DNA from: Treponema sp.
GTDB lineage: Bacteria > Spirochaetota > Spirochaetia > Treponematales > Breznakiellaceae
Reading direction: 5' to 3'
NCBI GenBank assembly: GCA_031256035.1
Contig: JAIRRJ010000010.1
Span: 1 to 46,128 of the forward strand
Length of the DNA: 46,128 bases
Within the stretch, counting starts at the first letter, position 1. Every line of letters starts with the position of its first letter. A program made the translations under genes and the position numbers. Shown in pieces: positions 7,857-18,137 of this stretch. The notes beneath the pieces are model-generated. The model was not told where the DNA came from. It searched no databases and worked only from the letters and a program-made list of their open reading frames with translations.

Positions 7857-10619
7857 CTAGTCCAGCGGATTCCAACCGGGCAAATCATCGTCATAGTCAT
7901 TATTGACAGGCCTGCTGTCAATTGCCTCAGTTTCGGGAACAAATTGAATGATTGTCTCCGGAAATGCGTCCGGAGCGCTTCTGTTTATCGGATTATCTCT
8001 CGGCGAATCATCCAGAAAGGGATTGCCAAATAAAGGAGGAGGGGCGGGACTGCGGGTATTACCGCTTGTTGATCTGTTATTGGTGTTGGTTGTTCTTGAG
8101 TTATTGCGATTTGTGTTTGCTGCCGGTCTCTCATTCAGTTCGGGGAACAAATCAAGCGGCAGCACAGGCATGGTAAGCGATGAAATAAAATCGTTCTCGT
8201 AAATGCCGCTGACATACTGCGTGGTACTGACCGGGATTTTGGTCTCGTAGGGAGATGCGCTCCCGTGGATGTCGCAGTATTGGGCGGGCTGGGTTCCTTC
8301 AAGGAAGGGAAGGGTTACTTCTCTTTGATTACAGAAAGCTGTTTTTAACATTCCCGATTTCGCGCATACGGTAACGTCGATGATGCCGCCGGACGGCCGC
8401 GCAAAATCTTTGCGTCTAAGCCCCTTGTGGATTTCGCGCATATAATCTCCCCACACAGGACCTGTTAAAGTAGAGCCTGTAAGATCAACACCCAGTGAAT
8501 TACCCGGCTTGTCGAAACCGTACCAGATCGCGGTTGTATAGTAGGGGCTGAAACCTACTGTCCAGGCATCCGACCAGTTTTGCGGAGTTCCGGTCTTGCC
8601 CGCCATAGGCATCTTGAATGATTTACCGTCCGCATCCCTGAATGTAAATTTTGATCCATAGCCCGCGCCGTGAGCAAGCGTACCTTCATCTACCGTCTTT
8701 TCCAGTACCTTGGTCATTATGTAGGCGTTCTGCGGACTGACAACCTGAATAGCGTTTCCCATGCGCCGCTGCCTCTGCCGCAGATCGCGTTCAATGTCCA
8801 GCACTACGCGGCCGTTTCTATCTTCAACGGTGCGTATGGAAATTGGCGTAACGGAACGCCCCTGATTTCCGAAAATCGCAAACGCACGCGCCATCCGCAG
8901 AGGCGAAGTAGAGATAATTCCCATACCAAGAGGATAGACGCGCGGAAACAACTTCCGTATCGTCGCAGGATCGGTATAATCCAAAAGCGCGGCGGAGCGG
9001 TCAATGGCGGCGTCAAAACCTATTGTGTCCAGCACTTTGAGTGAAGGCACATTCATTGACTGGGCAAGCGCGTCATAAAGCAAAACGGAGCCTTTCCATT
9101 CGCCCCTGAAATTCAGCGGTATGTATGGCGTTCTGTCTTCGTTGTGAAACACCATCGGTACATCATAAATCAGTGATGCTGCTGTCATTTTACGGCTGTC
9201 TATTGCCGCGGAATAATACAACGGCTTAAATGCAGACCCGGGCTGAATACTGCCCTGCGATGCGCGTATAAGCTGATTGGACTCGTCGTATTTTGAACCG
9301 CCGACAATGGCGGTAATGTATCCTGTTTCATTTTCTATAGATATAAGCGCGCCTTCCACTACATTCTGTTCTGTGCTCACCTTGAGCGCCGCAAACCCCT
9401 TGTTTGTTATTTCCTTTAATTCAGGAACACCGAAGGCAAGGGCGGCCATGTCCACAACAGGATTAATCATTTTCGTATAACGGGAAAGGGATTTAACTTC
9501 GTTCTGTCCCGCCATTGCGGCGCTTATATCGTCAAGACCAAAACAGAGGGTCAGCATTTCGACAATTGGAATGTACACTCTTTCCGCCTGGGCGTGGTTC
9601 CTTCCCGATGACCTTAAAAATGCCCTGTTGGCATTCACAAGCCCCTCGGCAAGGAATTTTTCAGCAGCTTCCTGATGACGAAAATCCATCGTGGTATGCA
9701 CTATATAACCATCGCGGTAATAATCCATGGCACCGTACATATGGCTTTCAAGTTCCCGGCGCACATATTCACTGAACCATGGGGCTTTGTCTTCCCGTCT
9801 GTAATATGCGGCGACTGAGGGCCTCGTATAATCGAAACTTGCCCAATATTCGGCGAAAGATGCCTCAGCATCTTCCTTTATCGCATAACCAAAATCAATC
9901 ATCCGTTCAAGCACAAAATGCTGACGGTTCATGGCTTCATTCGGATTGTCCAAGGGATTAAAGCGGGAAGGCCCGGAAAGCAGGACAGCCAGAACAGCCG
10001 CTTCGGCAAGGGTAACTTCTTTCGCGCTGTGATCGAAAAAATACTTGCTTGCCGCTTCGACACCGTAAGTACCGGGACCCATGGGCATATAATTGAGATA
10101 AATCTCCAATATCTCGTTTTTTGAATAACGGCGTTCCATCTGGAAAGCCCACCACAGTTCTTTTATCTTCCGTTTGTAGGAGCGTTCCCTCCGGTCTGTG
10201 TACAGAGAACCGGCTACCTGCTGTGTAATGGTAGAACCGCCGCCCCAATTTTTCCTGAGAATCTGTCCCGCCGCCGCACGGGCAATAGCCCGGACGCTGA
10301 AACCCTTGTGATTGTAAAAATCAGGGTCTTCGCGCGCAAGAACCGCATGTATCAAATGCCTTGGCAATTCGCTCATGGAAACCAGCTCGCGTTTTTCATC
10401 AGCGGCAAATTCGGTGATAAGCGTGCCGTTAATATCCAGTATTTTGGTCGGAAGAGCGGGCGAAAGTTCTATAAAATTTTCCTGATTTTTAATATTGGCG
10501 GTTTCCGCCAGGGATAACCCCAGACCTATGCCGATAACAGCCACCAGAATAATAGTAAGGGCGGCAAAAAACTTTACAAGCAGGCCGGAAATAAAGGCGT
10601 TCCCGCTGTAATTCCCCAT
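7857..10619 (-). CDS. mrcA: bifunctional penicillin-binding protein 1A-type (GT51 + transpeptidase)
   Basis: 920 residues. It has an N-terminal membrane anchor (about residues 13-37) and a GT51 glycosyltransferase with catalytic E97 in AVLAREDPDFYNHKGF, then GGGSTITQQVAGSLY and RKIKELWWAFQMERRYSKNEI. The transpeptidase follows, with S-x-x-K as SAFK (S462), SMN and KTG in MAGKTGTPQNWSDAW. It polymerises lipid II and crosslinks the peptides at the outer face of the inner membrane. The last 110 residues are a low-complexity Asn/Thr/Arg/Pro-rich tail, longer than usual. It heads the cell-wall block and has its own sigma70-like promoter with the -10 only 6 nt from the ATG. A 114-bp palindrome separates it from the YdcF-like gene upstream. 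Confidence 0.95.
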   Translation of the reverse strand: MGNYSGNAFISGLLVKFFAALTIILVAVIGIGLGLSLAETANIKNQENFIELSPALPTKILDINGTLITEFAADEKRELVSMSELPRHLIHAVLAREDPDFYNHKGFSVRAIARAAAGQILRKNWGGGSTITQQVAGSLYTDRRERSYKRKIKELWWAFQMERRYSKNEILEIYLNYMPMGPGTYGVEAASKYFFDHSAKEVTLAEAAVLAVLLSGPSRFNPLDNPNEAMNRQHFVLERMIDFGYAIKEDAEASFAEYWASFDYTRPSVAAYYRREDKAPWFSEYVRRELESHMYGAMDYYRDGYIVHTTMDFRHQEAAEKFLAEGLVNANRAFLRSSGRNHAQAERVYIPIVEMLTLCFGLDDISAAMAGQNEVKSLSRYTKMINPVVDMAALAFGVPELKEITNKGFAALKVSTEQNVVEGALISIENETGYITAIVGGSKYDESNQLIRASQGSIQPGSAFKPLYYSAAIDSRKMTAASLIYDVPMVFHNEDRTPYIPLNFRGEWKGSVLLYDALAQSMNVPSLKVLDTIGFDAAIDRSAALLDYTDPATIRKLFPRVYPLGMGIISTSPLRMARAFAIFGNQGRSVTPISIRTVEDRNGRVVLDIERDLRQRQRRMGNAIQVVSPQNAYIMTKVLEKTVDEGTLAHGAGYGSKFTFRDADGKSFKMPMAGKTGTPQNWSDAWTVGFSPYYTTAIWYGFDKPGNSLGVDLTGSTLTGPVWGDYMREIHKGLRRKDFARPSGGIIDVTVCAKSGMLKTAFCNQREVTLPFLEGTQPAQYCDIHGSASPYETKIPVSTTQYVSGIYENDFISSLTMPVLPLDLFPELNERPAANTNRNNSRTTNTNNRSTSGNTRSPAPPPLFGNPFLDDSPRDNPINRSAPDAFPETIIQFVPETEAIDSRPVNNDYDDDLPGWNPLD

Positions 10620-10625
10620 GTATAA

Positions 10626-10654
10626 AGAATATTACAGCGAAACGCCAAGGTCAA
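10626..10654 (-). promoter_or_regulatory. sigma70-type promoter of the PBP1A gene, predicted leaderless start
   Basis: Minus strand: TTGACC (10654-10649), 17-nt spacer, TATTCT (10631-10626), then 6 nt (ttatac) to the ATG at 10619. There is no purine-rich ribosome binding site. The spacing puts transcription start on the start codon. Confidence 0.6.
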
Positions 10655-10678
10655 GACTAAACTTATCCTACAACAGCG

Positions 10679-10792
10679 GAAATGTATGCCTAAAACAAGT
10701 TCATGGGGGTCCTGCCGGAGGTCAAAAGCACCTTGCAAGCAAGGCACTTTTACCTCCGCCACCCCGCAGAACATTTATTTGGCATACATTTC
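10679..10792. repeat. 114-bp imperfect palindrome (MITE- or REP-like long hairpin)
   Basis: The ends GAAATGTATGCC (10679-10690) and GGCATACATTTC (10781-10792) are perfect 12-bp inverted repeats. Symmetry continues inward: GTTC at 10699-10702 with GAAC at 10769-10772, GGGGT at 10706-10710 with ACCCC at 10761-10765, GGAGGT at 10717-10722 with ACCTCC at 10752-10757, AAAAG with CTTTT, and CCTT with AAGG, closing on a loop near 10735-10740. It fills most of the gap between the YdcF-like stop (10801) and the PBP1A promoter. There is no T-run, so it is not a classic intrinsic terminator, and no target-site duplication is obvious. A mobile palindromic element or a processing/termination hairpin both fit. 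Confidence 0.7.
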
Positions 10793-10800
10793 TGAATCAG

Positions 10801-11580
10801 CTACAGGTCAAGTTTATGGTACACAAGGCGGTAGTAAATCAACCCGATATATTCATGCAAAGCAAGCCAGGTGTTGTTAAAAAACCACATTGACGGCAGA
10901 AAACTAAAAAAACCGTATTCACGGTTACGGTCAATTTTATAGTCAGTCGGAGCGGGAATGACAGTTATGCCGTTGCTTTCAAAACACAACACGCTCCTTT
11001 TTATGTGATAAGCCGATGTAACAAGGATCGCGCTTTCAATTCCAAGTTTTGCGGTTTCTCTTGCATTTTCCCACGTGTTCCGGCTTTCAGATTCGGGGAT
11101 AAACAGCTCAGTAGGCAACCCAAGAGAATCGAACAACCTGCCGGCAACTGCTGCCTCTGATTCCTGATCGTAATCAAATATTCTTCCGCCTGAAAAAACA
11201 ACCGGAACAGGATACACATTGCTCAGAGTAAAAGCATAAACCGCTCTTTTTGTTGCATCTGCGATAAGCGTATCGTGACCTGCTTCAGGGGAAGTGGCTT
11301 CCGGAGAAGCTTGAATTGTTCCGCCGCCAAGCACAACAATCACCTGCGGCAGTTCACCGTCCGGAAAGGCATCAACCGTTAAAGGAGGATAAGCATCCTC
11401 AAGAGGCCGAAGCAGATAATCCGATACAGGCTGAATTGAAAATGAATACAACATGATGGTCAGCAGCCCAACAAGAAACTTAAATCTGCCCGGTACAATA
11501 AGAAAAATAAATAGCAGCCCCACAACAAAACATCCGGGAGGAAGCAGAAGCATTGTAAACACTTTTGAAATGAATATCAT
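10801..11580 (-). CDS. YdcF/ElyC-like DUF218 membrane protein
   Basis: 259 residues. Two N-terminal membrane helices (about 5-28 and 33-50) precede a DUF218 domain with the family signatures VIVVLGGGT, VVFSGGRI, SRNTWENARETAKLG and ILVTSAYHIKRSV. ElyC and SanA of this family affect envelope and peptidoglycan/lipid-carrier homeostasis, and the domain fold is consistent with a periplasmic hydrolase-like role, but no reaction is established. It overlaps the upstream metallo-beta-lactamase-fold gene by 4 bp. The neighbouring PBP1A agrees with an envelope role. Confidence 0.85.
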   Translation of the reverse strand: MIFISKVFTMLLLPPGCFVVGLLFIFLIVPGRFKFLVGLLTIMLYSFSIQPVSDYLLRPLEDAYPPLTVDAFPDGELPQVIVVLGGGTIQASPEATSPEAGHDTLIADATKRAVYAFTLSNVYPVPVVFSGGRIFDYDQESEAAVAGRLFDSLGLPTELFIPESESRNTWENARETAKLGIESAILVTSAYHIKRSVLCFESNGITVIPAPTDYKIDRNREYGFFSFLPSMWFFNNTWLALHEYIGLIYYRLVYHKLDL

Positions 11581-12641
11581 TGTATCCTCAAATATTCACC
11601 CACCCTCAAGGGGCGCACTTTCTCCGCAATCAGAGGATTTTCTTTAACAGCGTTTTCGATTTCGAATAACGGATAAAAAAGAGGCTCATCGCTCAGGCTG
11701 ATAACGCCGAAGTGCATGGGAATAGCGTATTTTGCCTTTAGATCGTCCGCCGCTCGTAAAAATTCCACGATGTTCATATGCGAATAATGCATAAACCAGC
11801 GCGGCTCATAAGCGCCTGCGCCCAGTATTGCATAATCAATTTCCCAGCGGCTGGCGAATTCCTTAAAGCCGTTAAAATAGCCTGTATCACCCGAAAAATA
11901 AACTGTCCTTGAGCCGCGAATTAAAAAACCTCCCCACAGGGTTTTGCCTCCCCCCTGCCCTATCCGCCGCGACCAGTGCTGGGCGGGTAAGAGTGTGTAC
12001 TCAATCGCTCCTATTTTGACGCTTTGCCACCAGTCAAGTTCATGGATTTCCTTCGCGCCGTAACCTGCAACGGTTTTTTGTAAGCCCAGCGGAACAATAA
12101 ACACAGCGTCTTTTTTGGCAAGCTGCTGCACCGAGTATTTATCCAAATGATCGTAGTGATTGTGACTAATCAGGACTACCGGCTTTTCGGGAACTTTGGA
12201 AAAATCAAATTTGATTTTTTCTTTTTTAGGCGCAATGAGCGCGGCGTTTGAAAAAAACGGATCGGTAAAAACACACTGCCCGTCCATCTTGATAATCATG
12301 GAAGCATGGCCGGCAAAAGTGATACTGTCAAAATTGTTATCTGAAAGATATGAATAATCGTTGGACACTGGGCCGTATTGATCTCTGGATAGTTTTTCGT
12401 ATTTTTCTCTTTTGTGAAAAAACCATGACCCGCTTTTCTGGGTTCTGTGCCTTTGCAGCCAGGGATTATAAAAAACGCCCTCTTCTGTTACATTGGACGC
12501 GTACAACAGAGAACTGTCAGCCGCCTGAATTCTTTGCAGCCATTCGGCTTCGGAAAATACAGGCGGCTGTGAGGCACACTGGGCGAACAAGACAAGCGTC
12601 AACAGCGCCCAGACTGCGCAAGTTTTTCCTTTACGCTTCAT
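11577..12641 (-). CDS. metallo-beta-lactamase-fold lipoprotein (NAPE-PLD/RomA/UlaG-like)
   Basis: 354 residues. The N-terminus is a lipoprotein-type signal (basic KRKGK, hydrophobic ALLTLVLF, then AQCASQ with Cys as the likely lipidation site; Gln before Cys is unusual but tolerated in spirochaetes). The enzyme domain has FAGHASMIIKMDG, the metal motif LISHNHYDHLDK, FSGDTGYFNGF and a late HMNIVEFLRAADDL/IPMHFG. This pattern is that of the NAPE-PLD/RomA branch, which contains phosphodiesterases acting on phospholipids and similar compounds. The substrate is not shown. It overlaps adk by 4 bp upstream and the YdcF-like gene downstream. Confidence 0.85.
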   Translation of the reverse strand: MKRKGKTCAVWALLTLVLFAQCASQPPVFSEAEWLQRIQAADSSLLYASNVTEEGVFYNPWLQRHRTQKSGSWFFHKREKYEKLSRDQYGPVSNDYSYLSDNNFDSITFAGHASMIIKMDGQCVFTDPFFSNAALIAPKKEKIKFDFSKVPEKPVVLISHNHYDHLDKYSVQQLAKKDAVFIVPLGLQKTVAGYGAKEIHELDWWQSVKIGAIEYTLLPAQHWSRRIGQGGGKTLWGGFLIRGSRTVYFSGDTGYFNGFKEFASRWEIDYAILGAGAYEPRWFMHYSHMNIVEFLRAADDLKAKYAIPMHFGVISLSDEPLFYPLFEIENAVKENPLIAEKVRPLRVGEYLRIQ

Positions 12642-13267
12642 ACTCCAAGGGCTTTTTTAAAAATTACCAGCACCTCATCAACAAGCGGGCTTGCGTCTAT
12701 GTCCAAAAGCAGTTTTTTTTCACGGTAATAATTGACAAGGGGCGCTGTTTGTGCGCGGTAGACTTCCAGCCGTTTTTGAATAGCCTCCTGCCTGTCGTCA
12801 TCGCGAATGTAAATTTCGCCGCCGCAATGATCGCACACTCCCTCTTCTGCAGGTTTGTTGAAAATCACATGAAAATTGTACCCGCATTTGCGGCATACAC
12901 GCCTGCCCCCCAGACGCTGCAACACAAGAGAATCGGGAATATCAAAATTTATCACCTTTTCCACAGTTGAAAATTTCGCCAGCGCCTCAGCCTGGGGAAT
13001 GGTTCTGGGAAAACCGTCCAAGATATAACCTTTTTGAACATCATCCTGCGCAAGCCGCTCTTTTACAAGTTCGATGGTAGTTTCATCATCCACCAATTTT
13101 CCAGAATCCATGATGGCCTTGACCTTCAGCCCAAGAGGGCTTCCGGCAGAGACGGCAGAACGGAAAATCGCGCCTGTACTGATTTGCTGTATATTGAGAA
13201 GCTCCACTACTTTTACAGCCAGTGTCCCTTTACCGGCTCCCGGGGGCCCTAGAAAAATCAATTTCAT
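12638..13267 (-). CDS. adk: adenylate kinase, zinc-lid form
   Basis: 209 residues. It catalyses ATP + AMP to 2 ADP in the cytoplasm. Walker A is LGPPGAGKGT at the N-terminus; the AMP site includes QISTGAIFRSAV and LDGFPRTIPQAEAL. The lid carries four cysteines (C-RKC ... C-DHC), as in zinc-binding adenylate kinases. A clear AAGGAG ribosome binding site stands 7 nt before the ATG. The stop overlaps the start of the next gene by 4 bp, while 42 bp separate it from the methyltransferase gene upstream. Confidence 0.97.
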   Translation of the reverse strand: MKLIFLGPPGAGKGTLAVKVVELLNIQQISTGAIFRSAVSAGSPLGLKVKAIMDSGKLVDDETTIELVKERLAQDDVQKGYILDGFPRTIPQAEALAKFSTVEKVINFDIPDSLVLQRLGGRRVCRKCGYNFHVIFNKPAEEGVCDHCGGEIYIRDDDRQEAIQKRLEVYRAQTAPLVNYYREKKLLLDIDASPLVDEVLVIFKKALGV

Positions 13268-13309
13268 ATTTTGCTCCTTATATAAACATCGTAACTTGTT
13301 ATTGCCCGA

Positions 13310-14407
13310 TTAACAAGTATCTGTCCCTTTCTTCACAAACTGAAAAATAGCCGCTTTTTTGCCGGAGAGCAGAATGGGAATGCTGCCTTGCAGTTTGAAG
13401 CAGGCGGGAACCGCCCCTAATAATTCTTCTTTGTTGGCACATAACACAATCACTCTCCCGCCGTCCTTGATCAGTTTTGCAAACACGCCAAACATTCTTT
13501 CGTAAAACCGCTCATCCTGAATCTCCCTGTACAAGCCCCACGGCGGATCGGTAATAACTACGTCAATGCTTTTTTCAGTAATAAGGGCGGGCAGCGAGAG
13601 AAAATCAGCCTTGTGAAGGACAAATTCCCCTTCTTTACGTTTTTTGAACCGCGCTGCGGTATAAGCGGCAGCTTCCCCATTGTTGTCGCAGGCAATGAAT
13701 TTTGCAATGTGAAAATGCTTTAACGCGGCATCGGGAATTGAGCCGTAACCGCAGAAAGGATCGAGAACGGTATCGCCGTATTTCAAATGTGCAAGGCGGC
13801 AAAGCGTCCAGGCAAGGGGCGGCGGCAACTCTCCACTGTGCAGGGATTTTTCCCAGGAAGGGCGCAGTGTAAGGCGTTTCATAAAAACTGAAAAATTAGG
13901 CGGGCTTTCTACCCTGCGGAACAAAAACCAGAATTCAGCGTCGGGAGAAGAACGGTTAACTTTGAGTCCGGAAAGGCGGGAAATGTACCCTTCAGCCGCC
14001 GCACGCAGTTTTTCGTCAATCGCCGCCGGCGTGTTCTCCCTGGAGACTGCAATTCTGAAGGATTGAATTTTTTTGCTGTTACTTGAAATTATCCCGGCGG
14101 CTTCGCGTGTTAAACTTTTGTTGATAACGGAATTTATGTGCGTCTCTAATGCGCTTGCCGCTGAAGCGGCCGGCACCAAGGTACCATGACATTCCCGGTG
14201 TTCTATAATGCTGATAACGGCAAAAATATTGTTAAAACAAAAAAAGTTAAGTTTGTCGTAACTCGTTTCTGTCTCGAAAATAACGGCGCCGTCAAGAAGT
14301 TTGCGTAACGTTACATCAGTAAGACGCTCTTTTATTACTTCCGCTACAACATCCTGCAAACCGGGAATAAATGCCGCGTAATAGGTATATGCAGCCTTGG
14401 ATTCCAT
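13310..14407 (-). CDS. THUMP/RlmL-TrmN-type nucleic-acid methyltransferase
   Basis: 365 residues. The N-terminal half resembles the ferredoxin-like/THUMP RNA-binding region of RNA methyltransferases (AFIPGLQDVVAEVIKERL ... LLDGAVIFETETS). The C-terminal half is a Rossmann methyltransferase with SAM loop VLDPFCGYGSIPDAAL and catalytic motif TDPPWGLY, the DPPW-type motif found in amino-group methylases such as Trm14/TrmN (N2-guanosine of tRNA) and RlmL. A tRNA or rRNA guanine methyltransferase is most likely. It starts 3 nt after the nrdJ stop with no ribosome binding site of its own, suggesting translational coupling. Confidence 0.85.
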   Translation of the reverse strand: MESKAAYTYYAAFIPGLQDVVAEVIKERLTDVTLRKLLDGAVIFETETSYDKLNFFCFNNIFAVISIIEHRECHGTLVPAASAASALETHINSVINKSLTREAAGIISSNSKKIQSFRIAVSRENTPAAIDEKLRAAAEGYISRLSGLKVNRSSPDAEFWFLFRRVESPPNFSVFMKRLTLRPSWEKSLHSGELPPPLAWTLCRLAHLKYGDTVLDPFCGYGSIPDAALKHFHIAKFIACDNNGEAAAYTAARFKKRKEGEFVLHKADFLSLPALITEKSIDVVITDPPWGLYREIQDERFYERMFGVFAKLIKDGGRVIVLCANKEELLGAVPACFKLQGSIPILLSGKKAAIFQFVKKGTDTC

Positions 14408-14410
14408 TTT

Positions 14411-17400
14411 TCAGGAACAACCGGTAGTACCGCCGCAGGAGTCGCATTTCATACACGTGCCGTTTCTTACCAGAGTAAATGATCCGCAGGAAGGACAGGG
14501 ATCTCCTTCATAACCCTTGATGCGCGCCTGAACGATCTTTATTACCTCGTTTTCTTCAGGGGCTTCCAGCACCCGGACTTGAGTTTGTACCGCAGGCTGC
14601 GCAAGCGCGACAGGTGTAGTATAAACCTGAGAAGACGCTTTGGTGATTCCGCTCTGGCTACTCTGAGGTTTCGGAACAATCTTGTTTGCAACAGCGGAAG
14701 TTCCAGGAGCTGCAGAACTTTGAGGCTTGAAACCGGCGCTTTGCTTTTCACCGGAACGCGGCTTAGGCTCGCTCTCCGAATCGCCCTTGGTTCCGGTAGC
14801 GAGAAGGTCTTCCGGCTTCACCTGCCCCAAATCGGTACGTTTAAGATAGCTGATCGCAAGATCGCGGAAGATATAGTCAATGACGCTGGTCGCCATCTTC
14901 ACATAATCGTGTCCCTGAACAATGCCGTTAGGCTCAAAGCGGCTGAAGGTCAAAGCGTCAACATACTCATCAAGAGGCACGCCGTATTGAAGGCCGAGAG
15001 AAACAGTGATGGCAAATCCGTTGAGGAGGCTGCGGAAAGCCGCGCCTTCCTTGTGCATGTCAAGGAAAATTTCTCCCAGACTTCCGTCTTCATTTTCACC
15101 TGTTCTGATATAAATCGAATGACCGCCGATTTTCGCTTTTTGAGTATAACCCATTCTGCGGTTGGGTAAAGGCCTGCGCACTCCGCGGACATTTGTCTTT
15201 TTACGGTCGGGAGCCGAAGCGGGCATATCAAGTCCCTTTTCAACCTTGAGGATAGTGTCAGCTAACGGATCGGTTCCGGGAGCGAAAGAGGAAAGGGGCT
15301 GGGAAAGTTTGGAACCGTCACGGTACAGGGCCACCGCTTTAAGGCCGTTTTTCCATGAGAGCATATAGGCGCCCTTAACATCTTCGTAATTTGCAAGGTT
15401 CGGCATGTTAATCGTTTTGGAAATTGCCCCGGAAATGAAAGGCTGCACGGCGGCCATCATGCCGATGTGGGCAGTCCACGAAATTGAACGTTTGCCTTTT
15501 TTCCCGGAAGGATTGGCGGTGTCGAAAACCGCGTAATGTTCCTTTTTTAGGCCGGGAGCGCCCTCAAGCCCCATCGTGCCGCAGGTGAATAATTCAGTTT
15601 CATTAATATCTTCCGCGCTGAAACCAAGGTGCTTTAAGAGACTGAAACCGGGGAGAGACCATGTTGATTCCGGCACTTTAAGAACATTCTCTACAAACGC
15701 CCTTCCCAGTATCCAGGGATTGAAAACCCCTTCCATGTTAAGCGCAGTCTTGACAGCATCTTCCGCGGCGGCAATCGCTTCGGGAGTAAAACCTTTTTCT
15801 TTTAACGTTTCAACATTGATCGCGGGAGCGCCGTTCAACGTCTTTTTGCCCATGGCGTAGGAAACAATCGCTTCAATGGACTGCGGCTGATAACCCAGAA
15901 TTTCAAGCGCAAGCGGCACCGATTGATTGATAATTTTGAAATAACCGCCCCCCGCAAGTTTTTTGAATTTAACCAGTGCAAAATCAGGCTCAACTCCTGT
16001 GGTGTCGCAGTCCATCAAAAGACCGATTGTCCCCGTGGGGGCAATGGCGGTAACCTGTGCGTTGCGGTAACCGTGCGCCTTGCCCAATTCAAGCGCCCTG
16101 TCCCATGCGGCTTTTGCCGCAGTCAAAAGATAAGCGGGACAATGTGCGGGATCGATCCCGCGGGGAATTGTGTGAAGCCCCTCGTATTCACCGTCAAGCG
16201 CGTTGTTCGCCGCCCGCCTGTGGTTGCGTATAACGCGCAGCATATTCTCCGCATTTTCAGCATAACGCTGAAACGAACCGAACTCACCTGCCATACGGGC
16301 GGACTGCGCATAAGCTTCGCCTGAAAGCATGGCGGAAAGCGCTCCCGCTACCGCGCGGCCTTCTTCGGAATCGTACGCAAGCCCCATGAGCATAAGCAGG
16401 GTTCCCAAATTCGCATACCCGAGTCCAAGCGTCCGGTACTGGTAGGAAAGCTCCGCAATGCGCGGAGAGGGAAACTGAGCCATCACTACAGAGATTTCAA
16501 GTATCGTTGTCCAAATTCCGACAGCATGAAGGTATCCTTCTATATTAAAAGTTTTAGTTTTCTTGTCGTATAACGCAGCGAGGTTAATCGAAGCGAGATT
16601 ACAGGCGGTATCATCCAGGAACATATATTCAGAACAGGGATTTGAAGCCCGTATCTGCCCTCCCGCAGGGCAGGTGTGCCAGTCATTAATCGTTGTGTGG
16701 TATTGCAGGCCGGGATCGGCGCATTGCCAGCTTGTGCGGGCAATATCAGTCCAGAGTTTGCGGGCTTTGACGGTTTTTACAGGCTTCCTGTTCGTGCGGC
16801 TGACCAAATCCCAATCAGTGTCGTTTAACACCGCCCGCATGAAATCGTCGGTTAAACGAAGGCTGTTGTTTGAACTCTGACCGGAAACGGTATTGTACGC
16901 TTCATCATCCCAGGCGGTGGAATACTGAGAAATATCAAAATCTTCGTCTCCCTGTTCAAGACGGCGGAGCTGCTGGTAGAGGTAGGACGGCGGTATTTTA
17001 TCACCTAACGCTGTCCGCAATGCTGCGGCAAGTTCATGATTTTTCTCAGCGTTGAATTTATCGTCATCCGGGCCCCGGAAATTGGCGAGGGCTTTTTTAA
17101 TTGAGTCGAGGTGTTTCTTTAAGACCAGCGAGCCTGTTACCATAGAGGCAACCTTATGTTCTTCCCCCGCCTTCCAGCCGATGTACTTTTCCACGTCAGG
17201 ATGGTCAATGTCAAGGGTTACCATTTTTGCCGCCCGGCGTGTGGTGCCTCCTGATTTAATCGCCGATGCCGAACGATCCCCGATTTTCAAAAATGACAAA
17301 AGACCGGATGAAACCCCGCCGCCTGAAAGGCTTTCATTCATCCCCCGGATATTTGAAAAGTTTGAACCTGTGCCGGAACCGTACTTGAAAAGCCTGGCTT

Positions 17401-18046
17401 CCCTTGTCATAAGGTCCATTATGCCGCCTTCATTCACAAGGTCATCTTCTATGGAAAGAATAAAGCAGGCGTGCGGCTGCGGCCGTTTATAGGCGCTCCC
17501 TGATTTTTTCAGTTCATTTTTTTCAGGATCAAAATAATAGTGCCCCTGGGCAGGGCCGTCGATTCCGTACACCGCATACAGACCGGTATTGAACCATTGA
17601 GGGCTGTTGGGCGCGGCAAATTGATGCGCCAGCATATAGCAGGTTTCATCGTAGAAAGCCTTTTCGTCTTCCGCACTTTCAAAGTATTTATTGCGCCTGC
17701 CCCAATCAAGCCAGGTATAGGCAAGACGGTGGAAAACCTGCCTCGCGTCATGCTCCGCGCCGTCATCGGGCAGAATAATACCCGGGTCTTCCGGATTTTC
17801 ACCGGCCGCGCCAATGCCCCATTTTTTCCATTCGTAAATTTTATCCGATGGAATTCCGGCTTTTCGGAAATATTTCTGCGCCAAAATATCCGAGGCAATC
17901 TGACTCCAGAAGGCCGGCACAATGACAGCCTCCTCGGAAAAAATCGCCTTGCCATTGGGGTTGCGAATCTCGCTCTTCCGCCGCTCCCAAACAATATCAT
18001 GATACGGACCGCTCTTGCGATCCGTGAAAAAACGACTAATTTTCAT
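14411..18046 (-). CDS. nrdJ: adenosylcobalamin-dependent (class II) ribonucleoside-diphosphate reductase
   Basis: 1211 residues from the chosen start. It reduces ribonucleotides to deoxyribonucleotides using vitamin B12. Visible signatures are [15 protein letters not shown] near the N-terminus, [46 protein letters not shown] and [16 protein letters not shown]. The C-terminus ends with a zinc-ribbon-like CPSC-x10-CMKCDSCGG and a terminal Cys pair region. A Ser/Pro/Gln-rich linker of about 70 residues precedes the ribbon. The frame extends 19 codons upstream to 18103, but the homologous N-terminus ([20 protein letters not shown]) starts at the ATG at 18046, with AAGGG upstream, so I use that. 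It follows sua5 closely; there is no room for a cobalamin riboswitch. Confidence 0.95.
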   Translation of the reverse strand: MKISRFFTDRKSGPYHDIVWERRKSEIRNPNGKAIFSEEAVIVPAFWSQIASDILAQKYFRKAGIPSDKIYEWKKWGIGAAGENPEDPGIILPDDGAEHDARQVFHRLAYTWLDWGRRNKYFESAEDEKAFYDETCYMLAHQFAAPNSPQWFNTGLYAVYGIDGPAQGHYYFDPEKNELKKSGSAYKRPQPHACFILSIEDDLVNEGGIMDLMTREARLFKYGSGTGSNFSNIRGMNESLSGGGVSSGLLSFLKIGDRSASAIKSGGTTRRAAKMVTLDIDHPDVEKYIGWKAGEEHKVASMVTGSLVLKKHLDSIKKALANFRGPDDDKFNAEKNHELAAALRTALGDKIPPSYLYQQLRRLEQGDEDFDISQYSTAWDDEAYNTVSGQSSNNSLRLTDDFMRAVLNDTDWDLVSRTNRKPVKTVKARKLWTDIARTSWQCADPGLQYHTTINDWHTCPAGGQIRASNPCSEYMFLDDTACNLASINLAALYDKKTKTFNIEGYLHAVGIWTTILEISVVMAQFPSPRIAELSYQYRTLGLGYANLGTLLMLMGLAYDSEEGRAVAGALSAMLSGEAYAQSARMAGEFGSFQRYAENAENMLRVIRNHRRAANNALDGEYEGLHTIPRGIDPAHCPAYLLTAAKAAWDRALELGKAHGYRNAQVTAIAPTGTIGLLMDCDTTGVEPDFALVKFKKLAGGGYFKIINQSVPLALEILGYQPQSIEAIVSYAMGKKTLNGAPAINVETLKEKGFTPEAIAAAEDAVKTALNMEGVFNPWILGRAFVENVLKVPESTWSLPGFSLLKHLGFSAEDINETELFTCGTMGLEGAPGLKKEHYAVFDTANPSGKKGKRSISWTAHIGMMAAVQPFISGAISKTINMPNLANYEDVKGAYMLSWKNGLKAVALYRDGSKLSQPLSSFAPGTDPLADTILKVEKGLDMPASAPDRKKTNVRGVRRPLPNRRMGYTQKAKIGGHSIYIRTGENEDGSLGEIFLDMHKEGAAFRSLLNGFAITVSLGLQYGVPLDEYVDALTFSRFEPNGIVQGHDYVKMATSVIDYIFRDLAISYLKRTDLGQVKPEDLLATGTKGDSESEPKPRSGEKQSAGFKPQSSAAPGTSAVANKIVPKPQSSQSGITKASSQVYTTPVALAQPAVQTQVRVLEAPEENEVIKIVQARIKGYEGDPCPSCGSFTLVRNGTCMKCDSCGGTTGCS

Positions 18047-18137
18047 TCCCAAATCCCTTTTTGATTGTATCTTATGACCACACAGATAGCGGTAGATTTC
18101 CAAGCATACACTATATGGAGCGTAGAATCAAGATATT

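Noticed and set aside
14579..15169. 196-codon plus-strand frame inside nrdJ
   Set aside because: Antisense shadow of a strongly conserved class II reductase; no start signal or recognisable domain.
18047..18137. Possible cobalamin riboswitch before nrdJ
   Set aside because: Only about 90 nt separate nrdJ from sua5, too short for the roughly 200-nt B12 riboswitch, and no B12-box sequence is seen.
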